Shown: positions 1-7,777, counted from the stretch's first letter. The stretch: DNA of 17,059 nt from an uncultured Gammaproteobacteria bacterium (GCA_913051905.1 CAJXBY010000041.1:1-17059), one strand, 5' to 3'. The notes: generated by a model not told the origin, from the letters alone. Numbers and translations are program-made.

Positions 1-20
1 TCCGGAGACCGGCCTGCAGA
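1..20 (+). promoter_or_regulatory. Cobalamin riboswitch, 3' end only
   Basis: The first bases, CCGGAGACCGGCCTGC, match the conserved 3' block of the AdoCbl riboswitch (B12 box end; the E. coli btuB leader has GCCCGAAGACCTGCC at this place). The rest of the aptamer would lie left of the window. It sits about 105 nt before the preferred btuB start, the usual arrangement in which bound cobalamin blocks btuB expression. Seen: the motif and its position. Inferred: that the missing part is intact. Confidence 0.72.
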
Positions 21-124
21 GAGCCCTGTAAAACTGCGTGGGGCAGTAGCGGGCCATTTTCTGTTTAAGCCGGCTCATGACGTCCCACCCCAACTGCACA
101 CGGGTGGTGTGCCGGAGTCAGACA

Positions 125-1918
125 GTGAAAAGACAAAATCTCCTCGCCTTTGTGGCATTGTGTGCGTTCATAATTCCCCTCGATCCCGCTTGGTCTGCGG
201 ATACGGTTGTGGTGACGGCAACCCGTACTGCCCACACTGCTGATGAGGTCCTCGCGCCCGTCAGCGTCATCACCCGCGAGGATATCGAACGCAGTGAGGC
301 CAGGGACCTAGGGGAGTTGCTGGCAAGCCAACCGGGCCTGCAGGTGATCCGCAATGGCGGTTACGGCAAGAACACCAGTGTGTTTATGCGTGGTACAAAT
401 TTCGGCCATGTGCTGACCCTGGTTGACGGGATCAAGCTCTATTCGGCAACGCTTGGTGCGACGGCGTTTCAGTTTCTGCCCCTGGGTCAGATCGAACGGA
501 TAGAAATTGTTCGTGGCCCGCGTTCCAGTCTTTACGGGTCCGAAGCGGTCGGAGGTGTAATACAGATTTTTACCCGCCGTGGGGATAGGACGTCCCGGCA
601 TTATGCGAACGCCGGTTACGGCACCTACAACACCCTAGAGGCTGGCGCAGGGGTGTCTGGTCCATCAGGGGGCTCAAGTTTCAGCCTTGATGTGAGCCTG
701 TTGGATACCGACGGAATCGATAGCACATCCGGAGCACAGTCTGATAAAGATGGTTATGACAACCGCGCCGTTTCAGCGAGCTGGCGAAACAGTGATGATG
801 ATACCGGCGAGCTCGATTTCTCACTGATGCATGCCACTGGCAACACCGCGTTTGATAACCCCTATTCTGGTCCAGACGTGATTCATGACTCCGATTATCT
901 TCAGCAGATCCTCAACCTGCGCTGGCTTTACAGTGGAGAACAGGGCTGGAGCAGTACGCTCCAGTTCGGCCAGAGCAGGGATGATTCGGACACCTTTTCA
1001 GACGGTGTACTGGATGGCAAGTTCGATACAACCCGCGATCAAGTCAGCTGGCAACTCGATTGGCCGATGGGCAATATCCATCTACTGACGGTGGGAGCGG
1101 ATTACGCCGACGATGCCATCGACACGCTGGTTGCCTATGATCTGAACAGCCGGTCTAATCTGGGGGTTTTCTCCCAGTGGCAGGGTGCTTACGGTCGCCA
1201 GAACGTGGTGGTTGGCTTGCGTTATGACGACAATGAGCAGTTTGACTCTCACGCCACAGGCAGTATCGACTACGCGTTTGATCTTGCCGGTGGCCTGCGT
1301 TTAAACGCCGGTTACGGCACTGCATTTAAAGCCCCGAGTTTCAACGATCTGTATTATCCCGGCTTCGGAAATCCGGCGTTGAAAGTAGAATCGTCGAGTT
1401 CTGCGGAACTGGGTCTGACCGGCGAAGTCGATGAGGGGCGCTGGGCACTGCGGTTATTTCGCACTTCAATTGATGACCTGATTGGTTTTGATCCGTTGAC
1501 TTATGCGCCGGTCAATGTCGATGAAGCCGAAATTAACGGTCTGGAAACGGAATGGGCGGGACGCTGGAGCGACTGGAATTTAAGTGCGAGCCTGTCACTG
1601 ACCGACCCACAGGATAAAAAGACAGGCAACCAGTTGCCGCGTCGGGCCAAGGAGACCGGTCAGGTTACTGCAAACCGGCAAATAGGATCATGGGGGTTTG
1701 CAGCGAGCGGTCAGTATCAGGGAGATCGCTATGACGATAAGGCCAATTCTGTCCTGCTCGACAGCTATTCTCTTTTGAATACTCACCTGTCATACGAGCT
1801 GACCGCGGACTGGACTGTAAAGGGAGAGATCAACAATCTTCTGGACGAGTCATACACCACTGCCAGCGGCTATCACGAACCCGGTCGGGTACTGTTCATA
1901 CGTTTGCTCTATCGCTGA
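125..1918 (+). CDS. btuB: TonB-dependent vitamin B12 outer-membrane receptor (BtuB)
   Basis: Outer-membrane beta-barrel receptor that takes up cobalamin with energy from TonB-ExbBD. From the GTG at 125 it is 597 aa, close to the E. coli BtuB size. The N-terminus (KRQNLLAFVALC, ending in AWSA) is a signal peptide, followed at once by the TonB box DTVVVTATR. A plug domain follows (VITREDIERSEARDLGELL, GLQVIRNGG, VDGIK, IERIEIVRGPRSSLYGSEA), then the barrel with the C-terminal receptor block FNDLYYPGFGNPALKVE and a terminal strand ending LFIRLLYR. I chose GTG 125 because GGAG lies 7 nt before it; an in-frame ATG at 77 would add 16 residues but has no Shine-Dalgarno site and would bury the signal peptide. 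The riboswitch remnant upstream and the convergent btuF both support cobalamin as substrate rather than a siderophore. Confidence 0.9.
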   Translation: MKRQNLLAFVALCAFIIPLDPAWSADTVVVTATRTAHTADEVLAPVSVITREDIERSEARDLGELLASQPGLQVIRNGGYGKNTSVFMRGTNFGHVLTLVDGIKLYSATLGATAFQFLPLGQIERIEIVRGPRSSLYGSEAVGGVIQIFTRRGDRTSRHYANAGYGTYNTLEAGAGVSGPSGGSSFSLDVSLLDTDGIDSTSGAQSDKDGYDNRAVSASWRNSDDDTGELDFSLMHATGNTAFDNPYSGPDVIHDSDYLQQILNLRWLYSGEQGWSSTLQFGQSRDDSDTFSDGVLDGKFDTTRDQVSWQLDWPMGNIHLLTVGADYADDAIDTLVAYDLNSRSNLGVFSQWQGAYGRQNVVVGLRYDDNEQFDSHATGSIDYAFDLAGGLRLNAGYGTAFKAPSFNDLYYPGFGNPALKVESSSSAELGLTGEVDEGRWALRLFRTSIDDLIGFDPLTYAPVNVDEAEINGLETEWAGRWSDWNLSASLSLTDPQDKKTGNQLPRRAKETGQVTANRQIGSWGFAASGQYQGDRYDDKANSVLLDSYSLLNTHLSYELTADWTVKGEINNLLDESYTTASGYHEPGRVLFIRLLYR

Positions 1919-1939
1919 AACCGTGATTCGAGGTTCTCG

Positions 1940-2809
1940 TTATATGTTCTGTCGGGCCCGCTCAATCACGTCACACAGTTCGCGCATGCCGTCCAGAACT
2001 CTGGGTGAATTCCGGTGCAGCAGGTCGGCATTGACGGTATAGAGACGATGGTGCCGCACGGCATCAATATCGCGCCATCGCTGCCAGTCGCTGAGCCACG
2101 CCGGAGCTCCTGTGGCTGTCCCTCCGACAATGATCACCTGGGGATTGCGTGACAGGACCGACTCTAGGGTAACAACAGGGGCAATGTCAGGCAGGTCAGC
2201 GAACACGTTACTTGCGCCGCAGCCTACGAGCATTTTGCTGACAAGGTGCTGGCCGTTCAGTGTGATCAAGGGGTCGTGCCAGACCTGATAAAAAACCCGG
2301 AGCCGGCTGCGCCCTTTGTGTCGTTCCTGAATAGCCTCTGCTTCTTGATGGAATCGGTGAGCCAGTCGTGTTCCGGTATCCGGTCGACCAATCAGGGTGG
2401 CGATATTAAGGATCGTAGCGGCAAGACTGTCGAGCGTGTCCGGTTCGGAGCGGTACACAGTCAGGCCCAGTTGTTCCAACCGTCTGACCTGGCTGCCGGG
2501 ATTACCGCTTTCCCATGCAAGGACCAGATCCGGTTCCAGTTGCAGTATGGACTCGAAGTCAAACCGGTCATGTGAGCCGATGCGTTGGACCTGTTGGGCA
2601 GCTTCAGGATAATCACTGTGGTCCACGGTGCCGACCAGATACTGACCTCCACCCACGTGGAAGAGGATCTCAGCCAATGCCGGTGCCAGGGTGACGATGC
2701 GGCGGGCAGGTCCCGAAAGCATGATTCGTTCCCCGGCATCGTCCGTGACGGAAACCGAAACCCCGGCGGCGTCGGCCGCATTGATTGGGGATAACACCAA
2801 GGCCAGCAC
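1940..2809 (-). CDS. btuF: Periplasmic cobalamin-binding protein (BtuF)
   Basis: Substrate-binding protein of the BtuFCD B12 importer, with the two-lobed TroA/FepB-type fold. Evidence: the N-lobe motif RIVTLAPALAEILFHVG, the block VLAWESGNPGSQVRRLEQLG that closely parallels E. coli BtuF ([20 protein letters not shown]), and C-lobe RVFYQVWHDPLITLNGQHL with VIIVGG. Cys197 and Cys279 correspond to the disulfide pair of E. coli BtuF. It is last in a minus-strand operon after coq7 and converges on btuB with a 21-nt gap; btuC and btuD are not here. The start is doubtful. GTG 2809 gives 289 aa but cuts the signal peptide: the frame continues open upstream with GFRWTVIRCALSA, a fitting n-region, yet has no ATG, GTG or TTG there. 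A CTG at 2872 overlaps the coq7 stop as CTGA and could be the true start. Confidence 0.88.
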   Translation of the reverse strand: MLALVLSPINAADAAGVSVSVTDDAGERIMLSGPARRIVTLAPALAEILFHVGGGQYLVGTVDHSDYPEAAQQVQRIGSHDRFDFESILQLEPDLVLAWESGNPGSQVRRLEQLGLTVYRSEPDTLDSLAATILNIATLIGRPDTGTRLAHRFHQEAEAIQERHKGRSRLRVFYQVWHDPLITLNGQHLVSKMLVGCGASNVFADLPDIAPVVTLESVLSRNPQVIIVGGTATGAPAWLSDWQRWRDIDAVRHHRLYTVNADLLHRNSPRVLDGMRELCDVIERARQNI

Positions 2810-2868
2810 TGCCGACAGGGCACAGCGGATGACAGTCCATCTGAATCCCGACGGAGAAGAATGGAGAA

Positions 2869-3513
2869 TCAGATCCAGTGCGCCGTACCTGTCATGATGC
2901 GGCTTGTGGCCCGCATCAGGCCTTTTACAGCACTCGGCAATTCGGTCGAGCCGGCACTTCGGGCCTTCTGGGCGTGACCCGTCTCATCGATTTTCATCTG
3001 GTCGACAACGGCCCGGCTCGCGTGATCGTTTTCGGGTAGCCTGTCTAGGTGACTGTTCAGGTGGCCCTCAACCTGTATTTCCGTTTCCTCCAGAAAACCG
3101 AGGTTCCATCGGTCGCCAGCCAGACCCGCAAGAGTGCCGATTGCGAATGAGCCCGCGTACCAGAGGGGGTTCAGCAGGCTCTTGCGGCCACCCAGTTTAT
3201 CGATCCGCTCTTCACACCAGCGAAGGTGATCGGCTTCTTCTTTCGCCGCCTGGGTCATCGTCTGCCGAAGGTGTTCGGAGCGCGCCGTAATGGCTTGGCT
3301 CTGATAGAGCGCCTGGGCGCAGATCTCGCCCACATGGTTGACTCGCATCAGTCGGGCCGCAATCCGGCGTTCCGCCGGCGTCATCTTGCCCTCTTCGACG
3401 CCTGTGGCGGGGTTAGGTCGCCCGGTTCCATCTGGTGAGGCGAATAGGGTTGTCAAAGCCTCGTCGGCAGCACTGATTAGACGGTCGATAGGGGTATAAG
3501 TACGCTCTGTCAT
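2869..3513 (-). CDS. coq7: Ubiquinone-biosynthesis diiron hydroxylase (Coq7 family)
   Basis: 214-aa 2-polyprenyl-3-methyl-6-methoxy-1,4-benzoquinone monooxygenase, catalysing the last ring hydroxylation of aerobic ubiquinone synthesis at the inner membrane; it replaces UbiF in many proteobacteria. Ferritin-like diiron ligands are visible: Glu in RVNHVGEICAQALYQ, the EEADHLRW ExxH pair, Glu in EIQVEGHLNSH, and the second ExxH in DETGHA. A hydrophobic segment (LWYAGSFAIGTLAGLAG) fits monotopic membrane binding. I start at ATG 3513 (MTERTYTPIDRL), the family N-terminus; the frame stays open to 3792, but that 93-residue extension is Arg/His-rich, overlaps the upstream permease gene and resembles no Coq7. 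The gap to the permease gene is 65 nt, and a weak hairpin (GCCCG 3554-3558 / CGGGC 3572-3576) lies in it. Confidence 0.93.
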   Translation of the reverse strand: MTERTYTPIDRLISAADEALTTLFASPDGTGRPNPATGVEEGKMTPAERRIAARLMRVNHVGEICAQALYQSQAITARSEHLRQTMTQAAKEEADHLRWCEERIDKLGGRKSLLNPLWYAGSFAIGTLAGLAGDRWNLGFLEETEIQVEGHLNSHLDRLPENDHASRAVVDQMKIDETGHAQKARSAGSTELPSAVKGLMRATSRIMTGTAHWI

Positions 3514-3578
3514 TCTGCAGATCGGTGGTTCGTTCTGTGCTGATTGTAGCCTTGCCCGTTCCCAAACACCTCGGGCCG

Positions 3579-4358
3579 TCAGATAACCAGGCGCCGCCGG
3601 ACAAGCGCGATTGCGATCCACATGCCGATCAGCCCGAACATTGCAAGGACACTGACGTGCAACCAGAGATCGCCGATGGGTTGGCCGACCACCACGGGCC
3701 GAATAAGTGCCACGGCATGCGTGAGCGGCAGAAACTGTACCACGACCTGCATTGGCTCTGGGAGTGTGGCCGTGGGATAGAAGACACCGCAAAGGATGAA
3801 CATGGGCGTCATTACCAGCGTAAGGTAAAACGTAAAAAATTCATAGCCTTTTGACAATGCGGTCATGATCAGAGCGGGTGCAGCAAAACAGAAACCTGTC
3901 AGAAAAATCAGCGGCAGTGCAAAGATGGCAGTCCAGTCCCCGACTGCCCCAAGTACGGCTGCCACGCCGAGTATGGCGGTACCACTAACGAGGCTCTTTG
4001 TGGCACACCACAGCAGTTCTCCAATCACGATGTCGTCGACCTGGACAGGTGTCGAAAGAATTGCTTCGTAGGTCTGCTGAGGCACCATTCGCGTATATAC
4101 CGACCACATCGCCTCCATGCTTGCGACATTCATGGCCGACCAGGCGATGAACCCCGAAGCCAGAAACGTAAAGTAAGGAATCCCGGCCATCTCTCCAATA
4201 AAGCGCCCCAGACCGTATCCCAGGCCGACCAAGTAGAGAAAGGGCTCGCCGAAGTGCATCAGGACACTGGCGCCCATCATCCGTCGCCAGACCAGAGCAT
4301 TGCGGCGCCAGACAGCCAGAGCTTCAAGCCTGAACGTGGGCGGTCTGAAATCGATCAT
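3579..4358 (-). CDS. ABC-2 type permease, NodJ-like
   Basis: 259-aa inner-membrane subunit of an ABC exporter. It has about six hydrophobic segments, for example around VLMHFGEPFLYLVGLGYGLG, PYFTFLASGFIAWSAMN, IFALPLIFLTGFCFAAPALI, FFTFYLTLVMTPMFILCGVFY and LHVSVLAMFGLIGMWIAIAL. The central motif GVFYPTATLPEPMQVVVQFLPLTHAV is typical of the NodJ/ABC-2 family. Start ATG 4358 overlaps the stop of the ATPase gene as ATGA, a sign of translational coupling; the open frame up to 4424 is only overlap. NodJ itself exports lipochitooligosaccharides, but most NodIJ-like pairs outside rhizobia have unknown substrates, and nothing here points to nodulation. Confidence 0.88.
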   Translation of the reverse strand: MIDFRPPTFRLEALAVWRRNALVWRRMMGASVLMHFGEPFLYLVGLGYGLGRFIGEMAGIPYFTFLASGFIAWSAMNVASMEAMWSVYTRMVPQQTYEAILSTPVQVDDIVIGELLWCATKSLVSGTAILGVAAVLGAVGDWTAIFALPLIFLTGFCFAAPALIMTALSKGYEFFTFYLTLVMTPMFILCGVFYPTATLPEPMQVVVQFLPLTHAVALIRPVVVGQPIGDLWLHVSVLAMFGLIGMWIAIALVRRRLVI

Positions 4359-5296
4359 TGTCGAAGTTCCCGGCCCGTTAGTCTGAGGAACACGTCCTCC
4401 AGTCCGGTGCGGCGATGTAGGCATGACGATTCAGGCAGGGCCGCAGCCACGGCCAGCAAGCTGTCCGCCTGGTCACCATAGACATAATAGCTCTCTCCCG
4501 TCTGTTCTATTCGCAGTCCATCGGCGGGCAGATTTTCCAGAAAACCGCCCGGCAGGCTGCCTTGGATTTCAAGTACCTCTTTCTCGCAATGCGCTTGAAT
4601 AAGGTCGGCGGGCCTACCCTGTGCGAGCAATTTGCCATGGTCGATGATGACTAATCGATCGCACAGTCTTTCGGCCTCTTCCATGTAATGGGTCGTCAAC
4701 AGAATCGTTTTGCCGCTGCGTTTCATTCGGTGAACGAGCGACCAGATCATATGACGTGCCTGGGGATCCAGTCCGGTCGTCGGTTCATCGAATACCAGCA
4801 GGTCAGGATCATTGATCAATGCCCGGGCGAGGATCAGACGGCGTTTCATCCCACCGGAGAGCGTCGAAATCTTGTCATTGGAACGATGAGCCAGTTCGAC
4901 AATCTTGAGGAGTTCCGGAATGCGTTCTTCAAGAAGGTTGGAGGAAATCCTGAAATACATACCGTAAATTCGTAGGTTTTCGGCGACCGTAAAGTCTGGA
5001 TCAAGATTGTCCGCCTGTGGAACGATTCCCGTGCGGTGGCGGATCTCACGCCGGTAGTCGTCGACGTCTTTGCCAAACAACTGTAGCTGCCCATCGGTGC
5101 GCGGCGACTGGCCAAGCAGCATTCTGAGAGTCGTTGTTTTGCCGGCCCCGTTGGGTCCAAGAAGTCCGAAGCATGCACCAGAGGGAACATCAAGATCGAG
5201 CCCCGCTACGGCTTCGATATCCCCGAAGACTTTGCGCAGCCCGCGGCAGCGGATCACGGTGCCGACTGGTGGCGGCATGGCTAGATCGATGCCCAA
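4355..5296 (-). CDS. ABC transporter ATP-binding protein, NodI-like
   Basis: Cytoplasmic ATPase partner of the NodJ-like permease. Numbering from TTG 5296 (313 aa): Walker A GPNGAGKTT at 47-55, Q-loop Gln94, signature LSGGMKRR from 146, Walker B LLVFDE at 166-171, D-loop GLDPQAR, and switch His203 in TTHYMEEAERLCDRL. The C-terminal ~90 residues form the accessory domain of NodI/DrrA-type exporters, ending in LEDVFLRLTGREL. The start is uncertain: TTG 5296 follows the HAD stop by 9 nt, and ATG 5278 gives 307 aa; neither has a clear Shine-Dalgarno site. It lies second in the minus-strand operon. All nucleotide-binding motifs are intact, so it should be active; the cargo is unknown. Confidence 0.9.
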   Translation of the reverse strand: MGIDLAMPPPVGTVIRCRGLRKVFGDIEAVAGLDLDVPSGACFGLLGPNGAGKTTTLRMLLGQSPRTDGQLQLFGKDVDDYRREIRHRTGIVPQADNLDPDFTVAENLRIYGMYFRISSNLLEERIPELLKIVELAHRSNDKISTLSGGMKRRLILARALINDPDLLVFDEPTTGLDPQARHMIWSLVHRMKRSGKTILLTTHYMEEAERLCDRLVIIDHGKLLAQGRPADLIQAHCEKEVLEIQGSLPGGFLENLPADGLRIEQTGESYYVYGDQADSLLAVAAALPESSCLHRRTGLEDVFLRLTGRELRQ

Positions 5297-5305
5297 AATG
5301 TTCTT

Positions 5306-6088
5306 TTAGGACAGGAAAGTATTCTGGTACCACAGCGGCAAATCAGCGATCGATGCCAATTCCCAGTCACAGCCATCAGGTAGCAGGTGACCAGCGCCGT
5401 TGCCGGTACGAACCAGCAAGGCCCCGAGCCCGGAAGCAACGGCACCTTCGATGTCACTGGACGGACTGTCTCCGATCATGATCGTTGAGTCCCTGGAGTA
5501 CCCGGTACGGGCGAGCGCAGCATCAAAAAAGTTCGCTTCGGGTTTGCCTATAAGCGTCACCGGCCGGGTGATGGCAGACTGCAGGGCTGCGACGATGGGG
5601 CCTAGTCCGATACGAATAACGCCTCCGTCCGGCCAGGTCGGATCCTTGTGCATGGCAATGGGTTCTGCGCCGTCTTCAACCAGCCGGCGGGCAATATCAA
5701 TCTCCCCAAAATGGGCCCACTTGGTCTGACCGATGACTACAGCATCCACAGGTGTTTCCTCGCGGGTGACGGTGTGCCCGTGATCAGCAAACAGACGGTC
5801 CAGGTTCGTATCACCAATCACAAAACAGTGTGCACGGCCATAGTGAGCAGAAACGTACTCAACGGCGGCCTGGGATACAGCCAGAATCTCGCTGGTCGAT
5901 ACCTGGTATCCCATACTTTTCAGCCTATGCCCAATTTCCGTGGATGACATTCGCGTGGTGTTGGTGACCAACAGGAATCCGCTGCCTTTTGTACGCAAAT
6001 AGGACAGTGCTTCCGGACCCCCGTTGATCAGGTCGGGTCCGTCATAGAGTACGCCGTCGATGTCGATGAAAAACGTGGGCTGAGACAC
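5306..6088 (-). CDS. HAD-superfamily subclass IIA phosphatase (NagD/LHPP-like)
   Basis: 260-aa soluble hydrolase with the full HAD catalytic set: nucleophile and acid/base Asp9 and Asp11 in FFIDIDGVLYDG, motif II Thr42 in VTNTTR, motif III Lys182 in IGKPEANFF, and motif IV Asp207/Asp212 in GDSPSSDIEG. A C2-type cap between motifs II and III (about residues 70-175) places it in subclass IIA with NagD and the phospholysine/phosphohistidine phosphatase LHPP; the N-terminal FIDIDGVLY and KDPTWPDGG blocks favour the LHPP-like branch. The substrate cannot be told from sequence. The start codon is GTG (MSQPTFF) without a strong Shine-Dalgarno site. It heads the minus-strand operon, 9 nt before the ABC ATPase gene. 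Confidence 0.88.
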   Translation of the reverse strand: MSQPTFFIDIDGVLYDGPDLINGGPEALSYLRTKGSGFLLVTNTTRMSSTEIGHRLKSMGYQVSTSEILAVSQAAVEYVSAHYGRAHCFVIGDTNLDRLFADHGHTVTREETPVDAVVIGQTKWAHFGEIDIARRLVEDGAEPIAMHKDPTWPDGGVIRIGLGPIVAALQSAITRPVTLIGKPEANFFDAALARTGYSRDSTIMIGDSPSSDIEGAVASGLGALLVRTGNGAGHLLPDGCDWELASIADLPLWYQNTFLS

Positions 6089-6119
6089 AATCGCGGTGGT
6101 AGCATGTTGCCGGCGCGAT

Positions 6120-6148
6120 AGTGTAACCGCCCGGGAGATTGGCGTTAA
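6120..6148 (-). promoter_or_regulatory. Candidate sigma70 promoter for the HAD-to-btuF operon
   Basis: On the minus strand, TTAACG (6148-6143) and TACACT (6125-6120) are spaced by exactly 17 nt, each matching 4 of 6 consensus bases. Transcription would start near 6113, about 25 nt before the GTG of the HAD gene. The match is modest and no other element supports it. Confidence 0.35.
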
Positions 6149-6245
6149 CTGTCTGTGTCTGGGTGATGGAGGCTACGGGTGTTCAATCCAGTCTCGACGT
6201 CGTTGATCTTGACTGCAATCAAAGAGGGTCGTGCGGAGAACCTGA

Positions 6246-6803
6246 ATGGATATTCAGACTGAAACAATGAAGCGGGCATTTCTGGGTTGGCAATGCCGTT
6301 TGCGGCAGATCGCTGTGCGGGAGGAAGACGGCCGACCAACGCCGGGGATGAGACCGCAGTTTGATTTTTCCGAAGACGGGCAGTTTGCCAACGCGATCAC
6401 GGTCCTGATCGTGCGAGTCGATGCCTTTGCGGATGCCAGCCAGTTCCGGCACCTTGTGCTGAGGAGTCAGGATCCTGCAGAGCGTCTGGCCAGTGGTCTG
6501 CGATTTCTGTCTGCGACGCACTATCACCACCCTCAGGAGTTCTCCGATGAGATGACAGCGTTATTCGAAATGCGGGGGCTGCGTCCCCGGGCACTGCTGG
6601 CTCGAGGTGCCTGTGTGCTGAGATTTGAGGAATTCAGTACCTCTTACACTTTGCCTTGCAGGATAAGACAGGTATCCGAAGATGAGTCTGCATTCCAAGC
6701 AACCTACTGGCACAACCGTCTTTTTAACCCCGGGATGCCGGGCGATATTCTAATACTGGGTTTTCTCCCGGACTGGAGCCGGGCCAGGGCCTCAGGTATT
6801 TGA
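6246..6803 (+). CDS. Uncharacterised 185-aa protein
   Basis: I do not recognise a named family. The gene is convincing: GGAGA lies 6 nt before ATG 6246, codon use is like its neighbours, and no competing frame is better. The protein is soluble, with no signal peptide or membrane segment. The N-terminus MKRAFLGWQCRLRQIAVRE has the look of a conserved block and is followed by GRPTPGMRP. Then come a hydrophobic strand AITVLIVRVDAFADAS, a His-rich HYHHPQEFSDEMTALFEMRG and a C-terminal half with YWHNRLFNPGMPGDILILGF, where the aromatic and Pro/Gly residues suggest a compact beta-rich fold. It stands alone, divergent from the HAD operon and convergent with the GntR gene, so context does not give a role. 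Confidence 0.75.
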   Translation: MDIQTETMKRAFLGWQCRLRQIAVREEDGRPTPGMRPQFDFSEDGQFANAITVLIVRVDAFADASQFRHLVLRSQDPAERLASGLRFLSATHYHHPQEFSDEMTALFEMRGLRPRALLARGACVLRFEEFSTSYTLPCRIRQVSEDESAFQATYWHNRLFNPGMPGDILILGFLPDWSRARASGI

Positions 6804-6831
6804 ACAGCTCGAACGGCGCGGAAGGTCAACG

Positions 6832-7572
6832 TCAAATGTTGCCGGCACCCATCAGGTCGATTTTCGCCTGTTCAAGGTGCTTGTGGATCGTGCTGACCGC
6901 GACGTCAAGGTTTCTGCTGGCGATGGCGTTGTAAAGCTGCCGATGATGCGCATTGTACTTTGCGATTCGCTCTGGGGTCAGAATGGTGTCTTTCATAGTC
7001 GCCCACTGTGCGTGGGTACGGGTCTCATTAATCAGCTGATACAGCCAGACCATTAAACGATTTCGGGTGCACTCGGCGAGAGACAGGTGGAACTCGCTGT
7101 CAGCGAGAGTGAACTTTTCGGGGTCGTTGGGTGTTGATTCAACGCGGATCAAGGCCGTATGAAACCGTTCCAGATCGATTGCGGTGGCATTTGCAATCGC
7201 GAGCCGGACCATTTGGGGTTCGATACCGAACCGGACGTCGATCAGTTCGAGCGGACTGGTGACATCGGCGATGGCGGTCTGCTCAGCGAATTCCCGGTAG
7301 GTGACAAAGGTGCCACTGCCGATATGCCGGCTCACCATGCTGAGTTCTTCTAGCCGGCGCAGGGCTTCTCGTATGGTGCCCCGCGAGACGCCAAAGCTGT
7401 CGGCGAGGTGGCGTTCTGCAGGCAGTCTTTCGCTGAAGCCGTAGACTCCATCCAGAATAGACCGGCGTAGACGCGCCGCAATTCCAGCTGACCCACCGAC
7501 ACTGTCGGCTTGCGGGAGGATCTCGGACGTCGCGCTCCGCGCGGACCCGGCCGATTGGCGTGCTGTGGACAT
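6832..7572 (-). CDS. GntR-family transcriptional regulator, FadR/FCD type
   Basis: 246-aa DNA-binding regulator. Residues 30-92 are the winged helix-turn-helix (AARLRRSILDGVYGFSERLP, ERHLADSFGVSRGTIREALR, LEELSMVSRHIGSGTFV). Residues 105-240 form the all-helical FCD effector domain with likely metal/ligand residues Asp158 and His162 (DSEFHLSLAE), His209/210 (NAHHRQLYNAI) and His230 (STIHKHL), the pattern of metal-dependent FCD domains that bind small organic acids. It is divergent from the glutamine-synthetase-like operon across a 287-bp region with repeated TTGGT-containing elements, so it most likely controls that operon and itself. No Shine-Dalgarno site is seen before ATG 7572; translation may be leaderless or start slightly inside. 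Confidence 0.9.
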   Translation of the reverse strand: MSTARQSAGSARSATSEILPQADSVGGSAGIAARLRRSILDGVYGFSERLPAERHLADSFGVSRGTIREALRRLEELSMVSRHIGSGTFVTYREFAEQTAIADVTSPLELIDVRFGIEPQMVRLAIANATAIDLERFHTALIRVESTPNDPEKFTLADSEFHLSLAECTRNRLMVWLYQLINETRTHAQWATMKDTILTPERIAKYNAHHRQLYNAIASRNLDVAVSTIHKHLEQAKIDLMGAGNI

Positions 7573-7583
7573 GATAACGCTAT

Positions 7584-7601
7584 TAAAGGTCTATTATTGG
7601 T
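7584..7601 (+). repeat. Direct repeat copy 1 (candidate operator)
   Basis: TAAAGGTCTATTATTGGT, 17/18 identical to the copy at 7719-7736. It lies 12 nt from the GntR start codon, where bound protein would block gntR expression. It contains TTGGT, the half-site known for FadR-family regulators such as PdhR (ATTGGTnnnACCAAT), but not the opposing half. Confidence 0.55.
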
Positions 7602-7614
7602 CTCAACTGGCCTA

Positions 7615-7629
7615 ATACTAGCTTAGTAT
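7615..7629. promoter_or_regulatory. Inverted repeat ATACTA-GCT-TAGTAT (candidate operator)
   Basis: Perfect 6-bp arms with a 3-nt spacer, in the gntR/ligase intergenic region. The overlapping sequence GGCCTAATACTAG (7609-7621) also matches the direct-repeat core GGCCTATTATTGG at 10 of 13 positions, so this may be a third, diverged regulator site. Confidence 0.4.
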
Positions 7630-7665
7630 GGTTTCAACCGACAAGCATCAGATCCACAGTCTTGT

Positions 7666-7710
7666 TTGACACTACTAAACCTTGACGCTAATGTGCGCGA
7701 TGGGATTAAT
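7666..7710 (+). promoter_or_regulatory. Candidate sigma70 promoter(s) of the ligase-mgs operon
   Basis: Two overlapping possibilities: TTGACA (7666-7671, perfect -35) with TAATGT 17 nt on, and TTGACG (7682-7687) with ATTAAT (7705-7710) 17 nt on. The second has the better -10 and places direct repeat copy 2 just downstream of the transcription start, a normal place for a repressor site. The 5' leader to ATG 7860 would be about 140 nt. Confidence 0.45.
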
Positions 7711-7718
7711 GCAAGAAA

Positions 7719-7736
7719 TAAAGGCCTATTATTGGT
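7719..7736 (+). repeat. Direct repeat copy 2 (candidate operator)
   Basis: TAAAGGCCTATTATTGGT, 17/18 identical to 7584-7601 and in the same orientation, 135 bp apart. It follows the candidate promoter of the plus-strand operon by about 8 nt. With copy 1 next to the gntR start, the pair flanks the divergent promoter region, suiting repression of both directions or DNA looping. Confidence 0.55.
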
Positions 7737-7777
7737 ATATCCATCCGGAGATTACCACTTGAGTTACCCGAATTAGT

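Noticed and set aside
3514..3792. N-terminal extension of the coq7 reading frame (307 aa in total)
   Set aside because: It overlaps the permease gene, is Arg/His-rich and unlike any Coq7; ATG 3513 gives the normal family length and N-terminus.
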